A DNA stretch of 32,465 nt from JBHHWH01 sp046756405 (GTDB lineage: Bacteria; Actinomycetota; Acidimicrobiia; Spongiisociales; ZC4RG35). Position 1 is the first letter of the stretch. The number at the start of each line of letters is the position of its first letter. The notes under the pieces are model-generated. The model saw only the letters and a list, made by a program, of their open reading frames with translations, was not told the origin of the DNA and did no database searches. The stretch is from contig JBHHWH010000023.1 in the NCBI GenBank assembly GCA_046756405.1, positions 1 to 32,465 on the forward strand, given 5' to 3'. Shown piece after piece: positions 6,055 through 13,342 of this stretch. Made by a program: the position numbers and the translations under genes.

Positions 6055-7486
6055 CTTCGGCCTCCTCCGAGACGAGGACCTCCTGGGGGATAGCCGGCCC
6101 GCGAGTGAAGGTGCCCAGGATGGTCGAGGCATAGGCGAGCTGGCCTGCGAAGAGGACGAAGCCGGAGATGACGGCGAGGAGGAGGAGGGCTTCAACGCTC
6201 GCTCCCACACCGGCTCCCCAACCCTCGCCGGCATCGATGTAGGCCCCGGAGTTGGAGCCGCCGATCCAGGAGTAACCAGACAGCACTCCGGCGGCGGCCA
6301 GGAAGAAGAGAACGGCGACTGAGCCGATGATGGTCAGCCGGGTGAAGGTGCGGGCTCGCCGGGGGGGATAGAGCTCCCGGCCGACCAGGCGGGGCAGCGC
6401 GGATAGGGCGGTCCCTGCCACGAGAAGCGGACCGACTCCGTTGAGGGATACGTACTCCACGGCCTCCCAGAAGGATGTGAGGGAGACCACCGCCGCCACG
6501 GAGCGGAAGGCCCCCAGGGAGGCCAGCACTGCAATGGCCACTCCCAGGTACAGCCCCATCAGTCCCGCCAGAACGCCGGGACGTCCCTCCAGCCTCGACC
6601 AGCTCCCCTCGAGGGTGAGGGTGATGTTGGCGGCGTTGGCCAGGGCTCCCACGGGGAAAGCGAGCCCCAGGGCGGCCGCCACTCCTGCTACCCAGCCCGG
6701 ACCCGGTCCGAAGATGAGCTGCGCCGCGCCCCACCACACTGCAGCGAAACCCAGGGACCAGAAACCCACTATCGCAAGTTGGCGACTGGCGAGGGGAACG
6801 TCGAGTTCCTTCACCGTGGTGTAGTAGAGGAGGCCGGTCCCCACGGTGAACAGGAACAGGGTGACGAAGCCCGCCGAGACGAAGACGTCTGTGTAGGCCA
6901 CCGCCACCGAGCTGAGGAAGGGTAGGTCGCCGGCGAAGTTCACCAACTGGATCAGCGGTAGCCAGACGGCTCCGCCGAGCACGAACCAAAGGGTGACATA
7001 AGTGTGCTCTTCGGCCCGGTTAGCCACAGTTCCGACGGTTATCGCCAGGGGCAGGACCAGGATGAAGGTGAGAGCCAGGTCCAGCCACCAGGGCAGGCCG
7101 AGGGGCTGGCGTCCTGAACCCAGGCCGAGGAGAAGGGCGAGCAGTCCAGCCAGTACCAGCGCGGCGAGGGAGGCCAGGCCGAGCCGGGCCAGGTCGCTGC
7201 TCCACAGCCGCGCTCCGGTGAGCCGGGGCAGGACGTAGTAGATCCCGCCTACCAGAGAGATCACCCCGAAGCCGACCAGGAGGGTGAGGTTGGCCATCGC
7301 CTCGAGGCGGCCGTAGGAGAGGGGAAGAAGGTCAGGGAAGCGGAGAGCTATCAAGGACAGCAGGGCGAGGGCGCCGCCCAGAGTCAGAAAGGCGGCACCG
7401 GTGAGGAGGTGGGCCGCCGCGACGCGGTCCTCCTCGGCCCCTCCTCCGAGGAGGGTTCGTTTTTCACCTGTCAGCGTATCGGTCAA
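6047..7486 (-). CDS. CcoN-like heme-copper oxidase subunit I homolog lacking all metal ligands (pseudo-oxidase)
   Basis: A 479-aa protein of about 12 transmembrane helices that reads like CcoN of cbb3 oxidases: LSYGRLEAM, GIYYVLPRLTG, EEHTYVTLWF, GLLYYTTVKELD, RQLAIVGFWSLGF and LEGSWSRL each have a clear CcoN counterpart. Every ligand His is replaced, however. The helix II heme His (GRLxxxH) is Ala65, the WWYGHN CuB His aligns to Phe202, the HH pair aligns to Ala255-Gln256, and the helix X HVH is gone (WEAVEYVS). The whole protein has only two histidines (26 and 161). It therefore cannot bind the usual two hemes and CuB. The start is TTG, with GAGG 7 nt upstream. It leads a three-gene operon with two cytochromes c and is divergent from the bc operon. 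Oxidase activity is unlikely; a scaffold role is inferred. Confidence 0.8.
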   Translation of the reverse strand: MTDTLTGEKRTLLGGGAEEDRVAAAHLLTGAAFLTLGGALALLSLIALRFPDLLPLSYGRLEAMANLTLLVGFGVISLVGGIYYVLPRLTGARLWSSDLARLGLASLAALVLAGLLALLLGLGSGRQPLGLPWWLDLALTFILVLPLAITVGTVANRAEEHTYVTLWFVLGGAVWLPLIQLVNFAGDLPFLSSVAVAYTDVFVSAGFVTLFLFTVGTGLLYYTTVKELDVPLASRQLAIVGFWSLGFAAVWWGAAQLIFGPGPGWVAGVAAALGLAFPVGALANAANITLTLEGSWSRLEGRPGVLAGLMGLYLGVAIAVLASLGAFRSVAAVVSLTSFWEAVEYVSLNGVGPLLVAGTALSALPRLVGRELYPPRRARTFTRLTIIGSVAVLFFLAAAGVLSGYSWIGGSNSGAYIDAGEGWGAGVGASVEALLLLAVISGFVLFAGQLAYASTILGTFTRGPAIPQEVLVSEEAEDE

Positions 7487-7635
7487 GCGAAGACCTCACG
7501 AGGATGCGACGGCGGGAGCATAACGACTTCTCGGAGTCGTTCCGCCGTCGGGGTCACCGTCCGGGTTACCTAAGCGAGGCTGTGGTGTGGTACAAACATT
7601 CCAACAGCACCCGCTGCTCCTCACTGGCACCGAAT
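7487..7635. promoter_or_regulatory. Divergent control region between the pseudo-oxidase and bc operons
   Basis: This 149-bp gap must carry the promoters of both electron-transport operons. Its main feature is a large inverted repeat: CGACGGCGG (7507-7515) with CCGCCGTCG (7542-7550), and inside it AACGACT (7522-7528) with AGTCGTT (7535-7541) and loop TCTCGG. The left arm has a 6-nt bulge. It could act as an operator shared by both operons or as an RNA leader hairpin. A weak -10-like TACAAA lies further right (near 7590). No Rex-type palindrome (TTGTGAA-N4-TTCACAA) is present. Confidence 0.6.
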
Positions 7636-8268
7636 ATGTACCGTCTCGCAGAACTAAGCGATGCCCGCCGCAGGGCCCTCGGCGCCGGCATGCTGATAGC
7701 CGGCCTGCTCGGACTCGTGGTGGCTGTGATCTGGGTCCATTGGGCCTCTTTTCCCCTAACCGAAACCGTAGGCGGCGTGGATGTTCCGGTGGTCGTTCCC
7801 CCCTTCGACTGGATCCCGAGGGGGGCTCTATCCAAGGGGTTTGGCTACCTCCTGGTCCTCGGCGCCGCCACGTTGTCGATGGCCGGCGCTGCCGTGCTGT
7901 GGCTGTTGAACCAGACCCTGACCTGGTCCCGGGCCGCCTTCGCCGCCTTCCTCGCCTGGATCGCCCTGGTGTTCTACTTCGGAATCGTTCCCTCGGAGTG
8001 GCTCAACTTCGCCCAGACCGACCTGGAGTGGTCCTCACAAACGGTCGCGTTCACGATTCCGAGCTGGCTGGTACTCGGCAACGAGGTAGGCATCAGCTTC
8101 GGTGCCATCAAGGATGCCATCTCGGGGGGCTATCACATCGTGATGCTCGGCGTCGGGGCAGTGTTCGCCATCCAGATCCAGAGGCTCTCGGAGGGGCGGC
8201 CCGCCTCGGCGGCCAAGCCTGAGCCCAAGTCGCCCTACGGGCGTCCGCTGGTGAAGGGAGGGTCCTGA
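7636..8268 (+). CDS. Unrecognised four-helix membrane protein, first gene of the bc operon
   Basis: A 210-aa protein with about four transmembrane helices (roughly residues 17-40, 66-90, 97-120 and 165-185), a long extracytoplasmic-type loop between helices 1 and 2 (TETVGGVDVPVVVPPFDW) and a short basic Pro/Lys tail. I do not recognise a family and see no heme, Fe-S or quinone motif. The start is set at ATG 7636 because the upstream extension to 7504 is Arg/Ser-rich and crosses the inverted repeat. Its TGA overlaps the ATG of the ferredoxin by one base (TGATG), so it belongs to the operon and is probably an accessory or structural subunit of the complex. Confidence 0.7.
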   Translation: MYRLAELSDARRRALGAGMLIAGLLGLVVAVIWVHWASFPLTETVGGVDVPVVVPPFDWIPRGALSKGFGYLLVLGAATLSMAGAAVLWLLNQTLTWSRAAFAAFLAWIALVFYFGIVPSEWLNFAQTDLEWSSQTVAFTIPSWLVLGNEVGISFGAIKDAISGGYHIVMLGVGAVFAIQIQRLSEGRPASAAKPEPKSPYGRPLVKGGS

Positions 8269-8717
8269 TGCCAAAGGGTGTGGTCGACGAGACTCCTCCC
8301 ATCCGGGACGACTATCAGCTCACCCTGGTCGAAGGCGACTATTTCAAGGACAAACTCCGTCCCAAGCAGTTCCTCCACATCGACCAGACGGAGTGCATCC
8401 TCTGCGAAGGGTGTGTGGACATTTGTCCCTGGAAGTGCATCCACTACCTGTCCCTGGATGCCATCGACGAGGGCGTCAACGTGGATCACCCTGCCGACGA
8501 CCCCCAAAACTACGGTTTCTTCGTCGTCGACGAAGACGAGTGCACCCGGTGTCAGCTGTGCATCGATCGCTGTCCCACGGGGGTGATCTCCCTGGGCAAG
8601 TTCACCGGTTCCCTGGCCGAACAGGCCCTGGAGTTGGGCCTGGATCGCCGCCCCTGGGATTTCGACACCGGGCAGCGTGATTTCAAGAACGGATACGCAT
8701 ACGGGATGCGCTGGTAG
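8268..8717 (+). CDS. 2x[4Fe-4S] ferredoxin-type subunit in the bc operon
   Basis: A 149-aa soluble protein with two bacterial-type cluster motifs: CILCEGCVDICP (Cys 43, 46, 49, 53) and CTRCQLCIDRCP (Cys 92, 95, 98, 102). Between them is a 38-residue insertion, longer than in minimal ferredoxins. There is no signal peptide or membrane helix, so it should sit on the cytoplasmic face. It is cotranscribed directly before cytochrome b, which suggests that it docks to the bc complex or feeds electrons to or from a cytoplasmic donor. Gene spacing to the next start is 8 bp. Confidence 0.9.
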   Translation: MPKGVVDETPPIRDDYQLTLVEGDYFKDKLRPKQFLHIDQTECILCEGCVDICPWKCIHYLSLDAIDEGVNVDHPADDPQNYGFFVVDEDECTRCQLCIDRCPTGVISLGKFTGSLAEQALELGLDRRPWDFDTGQRDFKNGYAYGMRW

Positions 8718-8725
8718 GAGGTGTA

Positions 8726-9502
8726 GTGGGCAACGGAAACAGAAGAACGGCGCTCAAGGAGCGAATCAAGGAGACCACGGACAAGATCTGGTCGTCTCAG
8801 GTGATGGAGTCCATCCTCCGTCCCGGCTCGCCCTTCAAGAAGGGCTATTCGGACAGCCCGAGGAACAGGTCCTACGTGATCATGAACAATGTCCTCTACC
8901 ACCTTCACCCAGTGAAGGTGAAGCGGCATGGAGTGCGGCTTTCCTACACCCTCTGCCTAGGGGGCTTGAGCTTCTTTCTCTTCATCCTGCTGACGATCAC
9001 CGGGATCTTTCTGATGTTCTACTACACCCCCACCGCGGAGCAGGCCTATGCGGACATCCAGGCTCTGTCCACCAACGTGGCCTTCGGGACCCTGGTCCGC
9101 AACCTGCACCGGTGGGGAGCCCACTTCATGGTGCTTTCGGTGTTCCTGCACATGAGCCGTGTCTTCTACCACGGGGCCTATAAGCCACCGAGGGAGTTCA
9201 ACTGGGTGGTGGGCGTCATTCTTCTGCTGCTCACCCTGCTGCTTTCGTTCTCCGGTTACCTTCTCCCCTGGGATCAGCTCGCCCTCTGGGCGGTGACGGT
9301 TGGTACCAACATGGCTGGCTTCGTCCCTGTGGTGGGAGACCAGGTGAAGTTTGCCCTCCTCGCCGGGGTTGAGGTGGGCGGTGCAACCCTGCTGCGCTTC
9401 TATGTGCTCCACGTTCTCGCCTTCCCCTTCATCATCGTCATCTTCATGGCCGTCCACTTCTGGCGAGTGCGCAAGGACGGCGGGATTTCGGGGCCGCTGT
9501 GA
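8726..9502 (+). CDS. Cytochrome b, b6-like N-terminal half (menaquinol:cytochrome c reductase)
   Basis: The 258-aa protein carries the four-helix heme-binding half of cytochrome b. Heme ligands are His128 and His142 in NLHRWGAHFMVLSVFLHM and His229 and His244 in YVLHVLAF...VHFWRV. The 14- and 15-residue spacings match the b6 type found in b6f and Firmicutes complexes rather than the 14/14 of mitochondrial bc1. Other hallmarks are PREFNWVVGV and SGYLLPWDQ. The GTG start follows a strong AGGAGG (8716-8721) only 4 nt away. Cytochrome b is split into two genes, this one and subunit IV. It forms the membrane core that oxidises menaquinol. Confidence 0.95.
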   Translation: MGNGNRRTALKERIKETTDKIWSSQVMESILRPGSPFKKGYSDSPRNRSYVIMNNVLYHLHPVKVKRHGVRLSYTLCLGGLSFFLFILLTITGIFLMFYYTPTAEQAYADIQALSTNVAFGTLVRNLHRWGAHFMVLSVFLHMSRVFYHGAYKPPREFNWVVGVILLLLTLLLSFSGYLLPWDQLALWAVTVGTNMAGFVPVVGDQVKFALLAGVEVGGATLLRFYVLHVLAFPFIIVIFMAVHFWRVRKDGGISGPL

Positions 9503-9517
9503 TCAGGGAGGTCATCG

Positions 9518-10417
9518 ATGCCTGAGATTCCCGAACATCTGCTGAGGCGCTCCGCTGAGGCCAAGGCCAAGGCCCTGGGTGTGCCGGTGGAACAGGTCCT
9601 CGCCGAGATGAAGGGCGAGGGGCCCCCGGTGGAGCCTCCCCCCGCCGAGCCCAAAGCCGAGGAGCCGGTCGCCGAAACGTCCGTCGCTGCTGAGGAGCTG
9701 GCACCCGCCGAGGAGCCGGCACCCGCCGAGGCTCCTCCAGCGGGCGAAGCTCCCGCAGCCGCCGAGGAACCGGCTTTGGAGCCGGCGGCGGTGGCCACTG
9801 CAGTCGAGGAGCCGCCCGTTGCGGAGGGCAACGGCAAGGCGGCAGCGCTGGTGACGCCCCGGCCCAAGGTCCCGCCCGCGGGGCTTCCCAAGGGGGTGCG
9901 CACTCAGCGGTTGCTCACGGTGGTCAAAGCCAGGGCGATCCAGGGAGTCAAACCCCAGCCCCAGGACAAGGTGAACACCTGGCCTCACCTCATGCTGATC
10001 GAGTTCGGGGCCTTGCTGGCGATCACCGGGATCCTGGTGATCCTCGCCGTGATCATTCACTCGCCGTTGCTGGATCCGGCCAACTTCAACGCCACCCCCA
10101 ACCCCTCCAAGGCGCCGTGGTACTTCCTCGGGCTCCAGGAGCTGTTGAGCTACTTCGATCCCCAGATCGCCGGGGTCATGGTGCCTACCTTCACCGGGAT
10201 GATCGGGTTCATGATGATCCCTTACGTGGACAAGAACCCGTCGACCAGACCCAGCGATCGGAAGTTCGCCATCCTCCTGTACTCGATGTTCCTGGCCGGC
10301 TCTGCCACCCTCACCATCTTTGGAGTGCTGTTCCGGGGCAAAGGCTTCAACTTCTCATACCCCTGGCGTGATGGCATCTTCTTCGACGACTTGAAGGACT
10401 GGGTGAACTTCGAATGA
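9518..10417 (+). CDS. Cytochrome b subunit IV-like protein with N-terminal RSAEA module
   Basis: The 299-aa protein has three parts. Residues 1-34 form a module (IPEHLLRRSAEAKAKALGV, then VEQVLAEM) related to the one starting both cytochromes of the divergent operon. Residues 35-125 are a Pro/Ala/Glu linker with PAEEPA-type repeats. Residues about 130-299 are subunit IV of a b6-type complex with three helices, the Qo-site region KAPWYFLGLQELL (APWY at 199-202 replaces PEWY) and MMIPYVDKNPS. SD GGGAGG lies 6 nt before the ATG. Its stop overlaps the Rieske ATG (ATGA). Its role is to complete the menaquinol oxidation site. Confidence 0.92.
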   Translation: MPEIPEHLLRRSAEAKAKALGVPVEQVLAEMKGEGPPVEPPPAEPKAEEPVAETSVAAEELAPAEEPAPAEAPPAGEAPAAAEEPALEPAAVATAVEEPPVAEGNGKAAALVTPRPKVPPAGLPKGVRTQRLLTVVKARAIQGVKPQPQDKVNTWPHLMLIEFGALLAITGILVILAVIIHSPLLDPANFNATPNPSKAPWYFLGLQELLSYFDPQIAGVMVPTFTGMIGFMMIPYVDKNPSTRPSDRKFAILLYSMFLAGSATLTIFGVLFRGKGFNFSYPWRDGIFFDDLKDWVNFE

Positions 10418-11283
10418 GCTTTGCCAATTTCGTACTGATCGCCGTTGCCCTCTTCGCCATCCTGGGTGCCGTCGGTGCGTTCACCATCGCCTTCCGCCGT
10501 GCCCGGAAGGAGGAAGTGCCGGACGCCACGGCAGGGGTATCCGCCGAGACCCTGGCCGCCGATCGTTCCCTGGAAGGCGTGGAGGTTGTTGCGGCCGAGG
10601 AGCCCGTCGTCGAAGTGACCGAGGCGGGCGAAGTTGTTGAAGAGGCCGAGGAGCCGGCCTCGGTTCCCGCGGCGGCGGCTGCCCACATCATCAAAGAGCA
10701 GCGGGTGGTCGAGGTCTCAGCCGAGGAGGCCGGGGTCACCAGGCGACAGTTCTTCAACCGGGCCCTCACCGCCACCTTCGGATCTTTCCTTGCCTTCCTC
10801 GCCCTGGACTCCCTGGCCTTCTTCTGGCCCCGCCTCACCGGCGGTTTCGGCGCCGACATCGACGCCGGGGAGATCAGCGAGGTGGCCAAGCAGGTGTTCA
10901 CCCCGGACGGTGCCGTCATCCCGCTGTTCATTCCCGAAGCCCGGGCCTACATCGTTCCCGCCCCACCTCAGCCATCGCCTCAGTTCGAAGGCAAGCCGGT
11001 GGAACTGGCGGGCCTGATAGCGCTGTGGCAGCGTTGTGTGCACCTGGGTTGCCGGGTTCCCTGGTGTCACACCTCCCAGGGCTTCGAATGCCCCTGCCAC
11101 GGCTCCAAGTACAGCTACATAGGTGAGTACTTCGCCGGCCCCGCTCCTCGAAATCTGGACCGTTTCGTGGTCGAGGAGAGGAACGGCAGGTTCATAATCA
11201 AGACGGGAACCATCATTCAGACGCCGCGGGCTCCGGTGCTGTACGCCGAATATCCCCAGGGCCCAAGCTGTATCGGAGCCTGA
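10414..11283 (+). CDS. Rieske [2Fe-2S] protein of the bc complex
   Basis: The 289-aa protein has an N-terminal transmembrane helix (about 5-27), a charged Glu/Val-rich linker, a second segment beginning TRRQFFNR and followed by a hydrophobic stretch (about 109-138), and the Rieske domain. Ligands are Cys208 and His210 in CVHLGC and Cys226 and His229 in CPCHGS, with Cys213 and Cys228 placed for the usual disulfide. The TRRQFF sequence resembles a Tat motif. Extra N-terminal membrane segments are also known in actinobacterial QcrA proteins. It carries electrons from the Qo site to the cytochrome c encoded next. Confidence 0.93.
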   Translation: MSFANFVLIAVALFAILGAVGAFTIAFRRARKEEVPDATAGVSAETLAADRSLEGVEVVAAEEPVVEVTEAGEVVEEAEEPASVPAAAAAHIIKEQRVVEVSAEEAGVTRRQFFNRALTATFGSFLAFLALDSLAFFWPRLTGGFGADIDAGEISEVAKQVFTPDGAVIPLFIPEARAYIVPAPPQPSPQFEGKPVELAGLIALWQRCVHLGCRVPWCHTSQGFECPCHGSKYSYIGEYFAGPAPRNLDRFVVEERNGRFIIKTGTIIQTPRAPVLYAEYPQGPSCIGA

Positions 11284-11287
11284 ACGG

Positions 11288-12973
11288 ATGACATCGAACA
11301 TCGTTACTGTTCTCGCCGTCGTTGCCGGAATCGCCTGGCTGGCCGTCATGCTGGTGGCCGCCCTGCGCAACCGGGGTGGCGAAGAGGTTGCTCCCAACCT
11401 TCGCCCCGGCATCGACGACCAGCGCCTCGAGACCCGGCGCCTGGAGAACAGCCAGAAGTTCGCCATTGCCGCTTCGGCCTTCCTCGCCATCGCCCTTCCC
11501 ATGTACTTTCTCACCGAGGCGCCCCGCCAGGAGGGATTCACCGAACAGTTCAGTGAGGAGTCGGTGGAGCGGGGTGAACACATCGTCGAGGAGTTCGCCT
11601 GCTTCGGATGTCACGGTCCCCTTGGCTCGGGAGGTACGGCCACCTTCGTGGAGAAACGCTCCGGGGTGACGGTGTCTTGGTTCGCGCCCTCCCTGGACGA
11701 TGTCCTCTACCGCTACGACGAAGAAGAGCTCAACTTCTGGATCACCTTCGGTCGGGGGAACACGCCGATGCCGCCCTGGGGGCTGGCCGGCGGCGGTCCC
11801 TTCTCCGAGAGCCAGGTACAAGACGTCGTCAACTATCTGAAGACCATCCAGATACCCCAAAGCGAGGCGGTGGCCAGGGCCTCCGATGCCATCAAGGCGG
11901 AGATCACCCGGCTCGACAACGCCGACGCCACCATCGCCGAGGCGATCCTGAACCAGCGTCAGACCATCGCCGAACTGGAGCAGGCCCCCGAAGACGCCGC
12001 CTTCATCCGTCCCCTCGACGACAGGGTCAAAGAATTGCTGGATAACGCCGACCAGGGCCTGGACACCGACGGGGACGGGCTTTCAGACACCGTGGAAGAG
12101 GAGCTGACCCAGATCTCGCTCCAGGCGGTCGCCTACTACCAGGGAGTCGAGCCGATAGAACTCGACCCGGCTTCCCCCGACTCTGAGAAGGCGGACGAGG
12201 CGCTAGCCCAGCTCGAAGCGAACACTGCCAAGGATCCGATCTTGGAGAAGTTCCGTCTCGCCATCGAAGACATCCTCGCCGACGACGAGGGCGAGGACGG
12301 CGACGGGGACGGGATCTCCGACGATGCAGAGAAGGCGATCAGCGGTCAGATGGCCGAGGCTGCGGCCTCGACTATCCCGTCGGGTATCACCGTGATCAGC
12401 CTCGACCCGAAGGATCCCGAGTCCTCGGGAGAGCCCGATCTGGCCGCAGCCAAGACCTTCGTCGGAGGCCTGGAGTCGGTGGCCATCACCACCAGGGTGG
12501 CGTCCAATAACCAGGAGAAGCTGCTCAAGAACGAGCGGGGCGGCCTCGACTTCCTGCTGGCGGCCCGAGACGCCAAGGCCTGGGAGATCGACATCGCCGG
12601 TGTCGCCGAGTCAATGGGGGTCAGCGCAGAGGAGGCCCAGCGGGCGGTGGGCCTGTACAACGCCAGTTGTGCTCGATGCCACACCGCCGGCTACAGCGCC
12701 GGGGTGCCCTTCACCCTGGAAGCCGGCTCCGGTGGCTTCGGCCCTGCCCTCTGGGATGGGAGGCCCGTTGTGCAGTTCGGGGAGGCCACGGGGGATCCGG
12801 CGACCGACCTGCTCATCCAGTTTCTTATCAAGGGCTCTGAGGAGGGGAAGCCCTACGGGATCAACGGCTTCGGTTCCGGGCGGATGCCCGCCTTCGGGAA
12901 GATTCTCAGCCTGGGGGACATCGAGCTTCTGGCCCGCTATCTTCGCAGCGGAAACCTGGACGGAAAGGGGTGA
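11288..12973 (+). CDS. Large diheme cytochrome c with calcium-binding-type repeats
   Basis: The 561-aa protein has two hydrophobic segments (about 3-26 and 58-75) and two cytochrome c domains. Heme 1 is CFGCH (105-109), with a likely Met ligand in NTPMPPW (161); heme 2 is CARCH (461-465), with a Met candidate in GRMPAFGK. The central 270 residues are Ala/Glu-rich and helical, and contain two acidic loops of the thrombospondin type-3/EF-like form: DTDGDGLSD (259-267) and DGDGDGISD (337-345). Such loops usually bind Ca2+. It replaces the cytochrome c1/cc subunit of the complex and should face the exterior. The spacer domain between the hemes is unusual for a bc-complex cytochrome. Confidence 0.88.
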   Translation: MTSNIVTVLAVVAGIAWLAVMLVAALRNRGGEEVAPNLRPGIDDQRLETRRLENSQKFAIAASAFLAIALPMYFLTEAPRQEGFTEQFSEESVERGEHIVEEFACFGCHGPLGSGGTATFVEKRSGVTVSWFAPSLDDVLYRYDEEELNFWITFGRGNTPMPPWGLAGGGPFSESQVQDVVNYLKTIQIPQSEAVARASDAIKAEITRLDNADATIAEAILNQRQTIAELEQAPEDAAFIRPLDDRVKELLDNADQGLDTDGDGLSDTVEEELTQISLQAVAYYQGVEPIELDPASPDSEKADEALAQLEANTAKDPILEKFRLAIEDILADDEGEDGDGDGISDDAEKAISGQMAEAAASTIPSGITVISLDPKDPESSGEPDLAAAKTFVGGLESVAITTRVASNNQEKLLKNERGGLDFLLAARDAKAWEIDIAGVAESMGVSAEEAQRAVGLYNASCARCHTAGYSAGVPFTLEAGSGGFGPALWDGRPVVQFGEATGDPATDLLIQFLIKGSEEGKPYGINGFGSGRMPAFGKILSLGDIELLARYLRSGNLDGKG

Positions 12974-12979
12974 CGGCTC

Positions 12980-13342
12980 ATGTTCCGTGAACTGTTCCGA
13001 TCTCTCCTGTCGGCCAACCTTTTCGTCACCGGCGTGCTGTTGACGCTGGGTTCTATTGCCCTGTTCTACGGGTCCATCTACTTGCTCAACCTCACCAACC
13101 TCGGCAAGCGCCTCGGCCTGCTGGTCACCGGAGCGGCCATCTTCGGTTGGATGACGATTAGCTCGCTGCTGTTCGTGATCTACGCCCCTCGCGGTCCCAA
13201 GCCGGACAACATCGAGGGCCTCAACGCCTTCGAGATCAGGGTCATCCCTCTGACCTTCCTTTTGGTCTCCCTGGTGTTGTTCATCGCCTTTGTGGTGGCC
13301 CTGCATCAGTACGAGGAGATCCAAGAGGGTCGGAAGACCTAG
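12980..13342 (+). CDS. Small three-helix membrane protein, last gene of the bc operon
   Basis: A 120-aa protein with about three transmembrane helices (roughly 12-36, 44-68 and 87-109) and short charged ends (YEEIQEGRKT). No family is recognised and no redox motif is visible. It follows the diheme cytochrome by 6 bp with a GGGG-containing ribosome site and closes the operon. Its TAG directly abuts the stop codon of the convergent rex gene, leaving no room for a separate terminator. An accessory or assembly subunit of the bc complex is the simplest reading. Confidence 0.7.
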   Translation: MFRELFRSLLSANLFVTGVLLTLGSIALFYGSIYLLNLTNLGKRLGLLVTGAAIFGWMTISSLLFVIYAPRGPKPDNIEGLNAFEIRVIPLTFLLVSLVLFIAFVVALHQYEEIQEGRKT

